Notes under the pieces: generated by a model
Seen by the model: only the letters and a program-made list of their open reading frames with translations
Told to the model about the DNA's origin: nothing
Database searches by the model: none
Position numbers and translations under genes: made by a program
Assembly: GCA_937894775.1 (NCBI GenBank)
Contig: CALAXC010000076.1
Span: 1 to 6,292 of the forward strand
DNA length: 6,292 bases
Direction of reading: 5' to 3'
DNA from: an uncultured Clostridia bacterium
Lineage (GTDB): Bacteria; Bacillota; Clostridia; Oscillospirales; CAG-272
Part shown: positions 6,183-6,292 of the stretch, in pieces
Numbering within the stretch: the stretch's first letter is position 1
How the letters are laid out: each line of letters starts with the position of its first letter

Positions 6183-6213
6183 ATAGTCCGACCAAACAAT
6201 GCGGTCGGGCTAT
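6183..6213 (+). terminator. Hairpin after rubrerythrin, possible terminator, within repeat copy 2
   Basis: ATAGTCCGACC (6183-6193) pairs with GGTCGGGCTAT (6203-6213) over 11 bp with one T-G wobble and a 9-nt loop AAACAATGC. The stem lies 24 nt after the stop codon and is GC-rich in its upper half. The following bases (ATTTG across the end of the stem) are a poor T-tract, so termination is plausible but weak. The hairpin belongs to the dispersed repeat rather than to this gene alone. Confidence 0.45.
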
Positions 6214-6252
6214 TTGTACATCTTGAAAAGAGCGATTAAGGAAAGTTTTCGT

Positions 6253-6272
6253 CCACCTTTTTCAAAAGGTGG
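6253..6272. repeat. Perfect 9-bp stem-loop at the end of repeat copy 2
   Basis: CCACCTTTT (6253-6261) pairs with AAAAGGTGG (6264-6272), identical to the stem at 232-251. It is followed by CGAGG rather than T residues, so it is not a good + strand terminator. Confidence 0.75.
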
Positions 6273-6292
6273 CGAGGTCAAGGGCGCGAAGC

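Larger units (their letters stand above)
6176..6272. repeat. Dispersed ~100-bp repeat, copy 2 (downstream)
   Basis: This is the same-orientation partner of 153-251, offset by 6021 bp over the aligned part (69 of 81 identical, last 31 bp exact). It begins 17 nt after the rubrerythrin stop. This copy keeps a well-paired 11-bp stem at 6183-6213 and the perfect 9-bp stem at 6253-6272. The loop and its flank CCAAACAATGC are the same in both copies. Beyond 6272 the sequence differs from that after copy 1, so 6272 is close to the repeat's right edge. Confidence 0.8.

Noticed and set aside
153..6272. The two flanking repeats as ends of a transposon or integrated element
   Set aside because: They are direct rather than inverted, and there is no transposase, integrase or target duplication in the window. 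The genes between look like ordinary chromosomal genes.

Overview
The window looks like ordinary chromosome from a low-to-mid GC anaerobic Firmicute, most likely a gut Clostridium-class bacterium of the Oscillospiraceae/Ruminococcaceae kind. The reasons are strong AGGAGG-type ribosome binding sites, AT-rich spacers, a rubrerythrin, an ECF sigma/membrane anti-sigma pair and protein sequences of clostridial character. The assignment to family is an inference. All six genes are on the + strand.

Bases 1-301 hold no gene. They contain a REP-like block with two crossing inverted repeats (9-135), then about 100 bp (153-251) of a dispersed repeat that ends in a short perfect hairpin. The same repeat returns at the other end of the window (6176-6272), so the six genes are bracketed by two direct copies. 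Between the first copy and gene 1 is a perfect 11-bp inverted repeat whose right arm is the ribosome binding site.

Genes 1 and 2 (302-2866) are an MBOAT O-acyltransferase of the AlgI/DltB type and a cation diffusion facilitator, 18 nt apart and probably cotranscribed. The transporter has the NxxxD/DxxxD metal-site pattern associated with manganese exporters, and a second, duplicated C-terminal domain.

A 126-nt AT-rich gap with a possible ECF-type promoter leads to genes 3 to 5 (2993-5532), which overlap one another: an ECF sigma factor, a single-pass membrane protein that is probably its anti-sigma factor, and a class I glutamine amidotransferase of the gamma-Glu-GABA hydrolase (peptidase C26) type. 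The sigma/anti-sigma pair likely senses something at the cell surface. Its ectodomain is not one I recognise.

Gene 6 (5592-6158) is a complete rubrerythrin, a peroxide-detoxifying di-iron protein. Directly before its start codon is a 15-bp hairpin followed by seven T residues. It looks like an intrinsic terminator, yet it includes the gene's own ribosome binding site.

Taken together the genes suggest envelope modification, metal export, surface stress signalling and peroxide defence, but the sequence does not prove that they form one system. The most unusual signals are the two inverted repeats that cover ribosome binding sites (genes 1 and 6), the unfamiliar anti-sigma ectodomain, and the repeats flanking the block.
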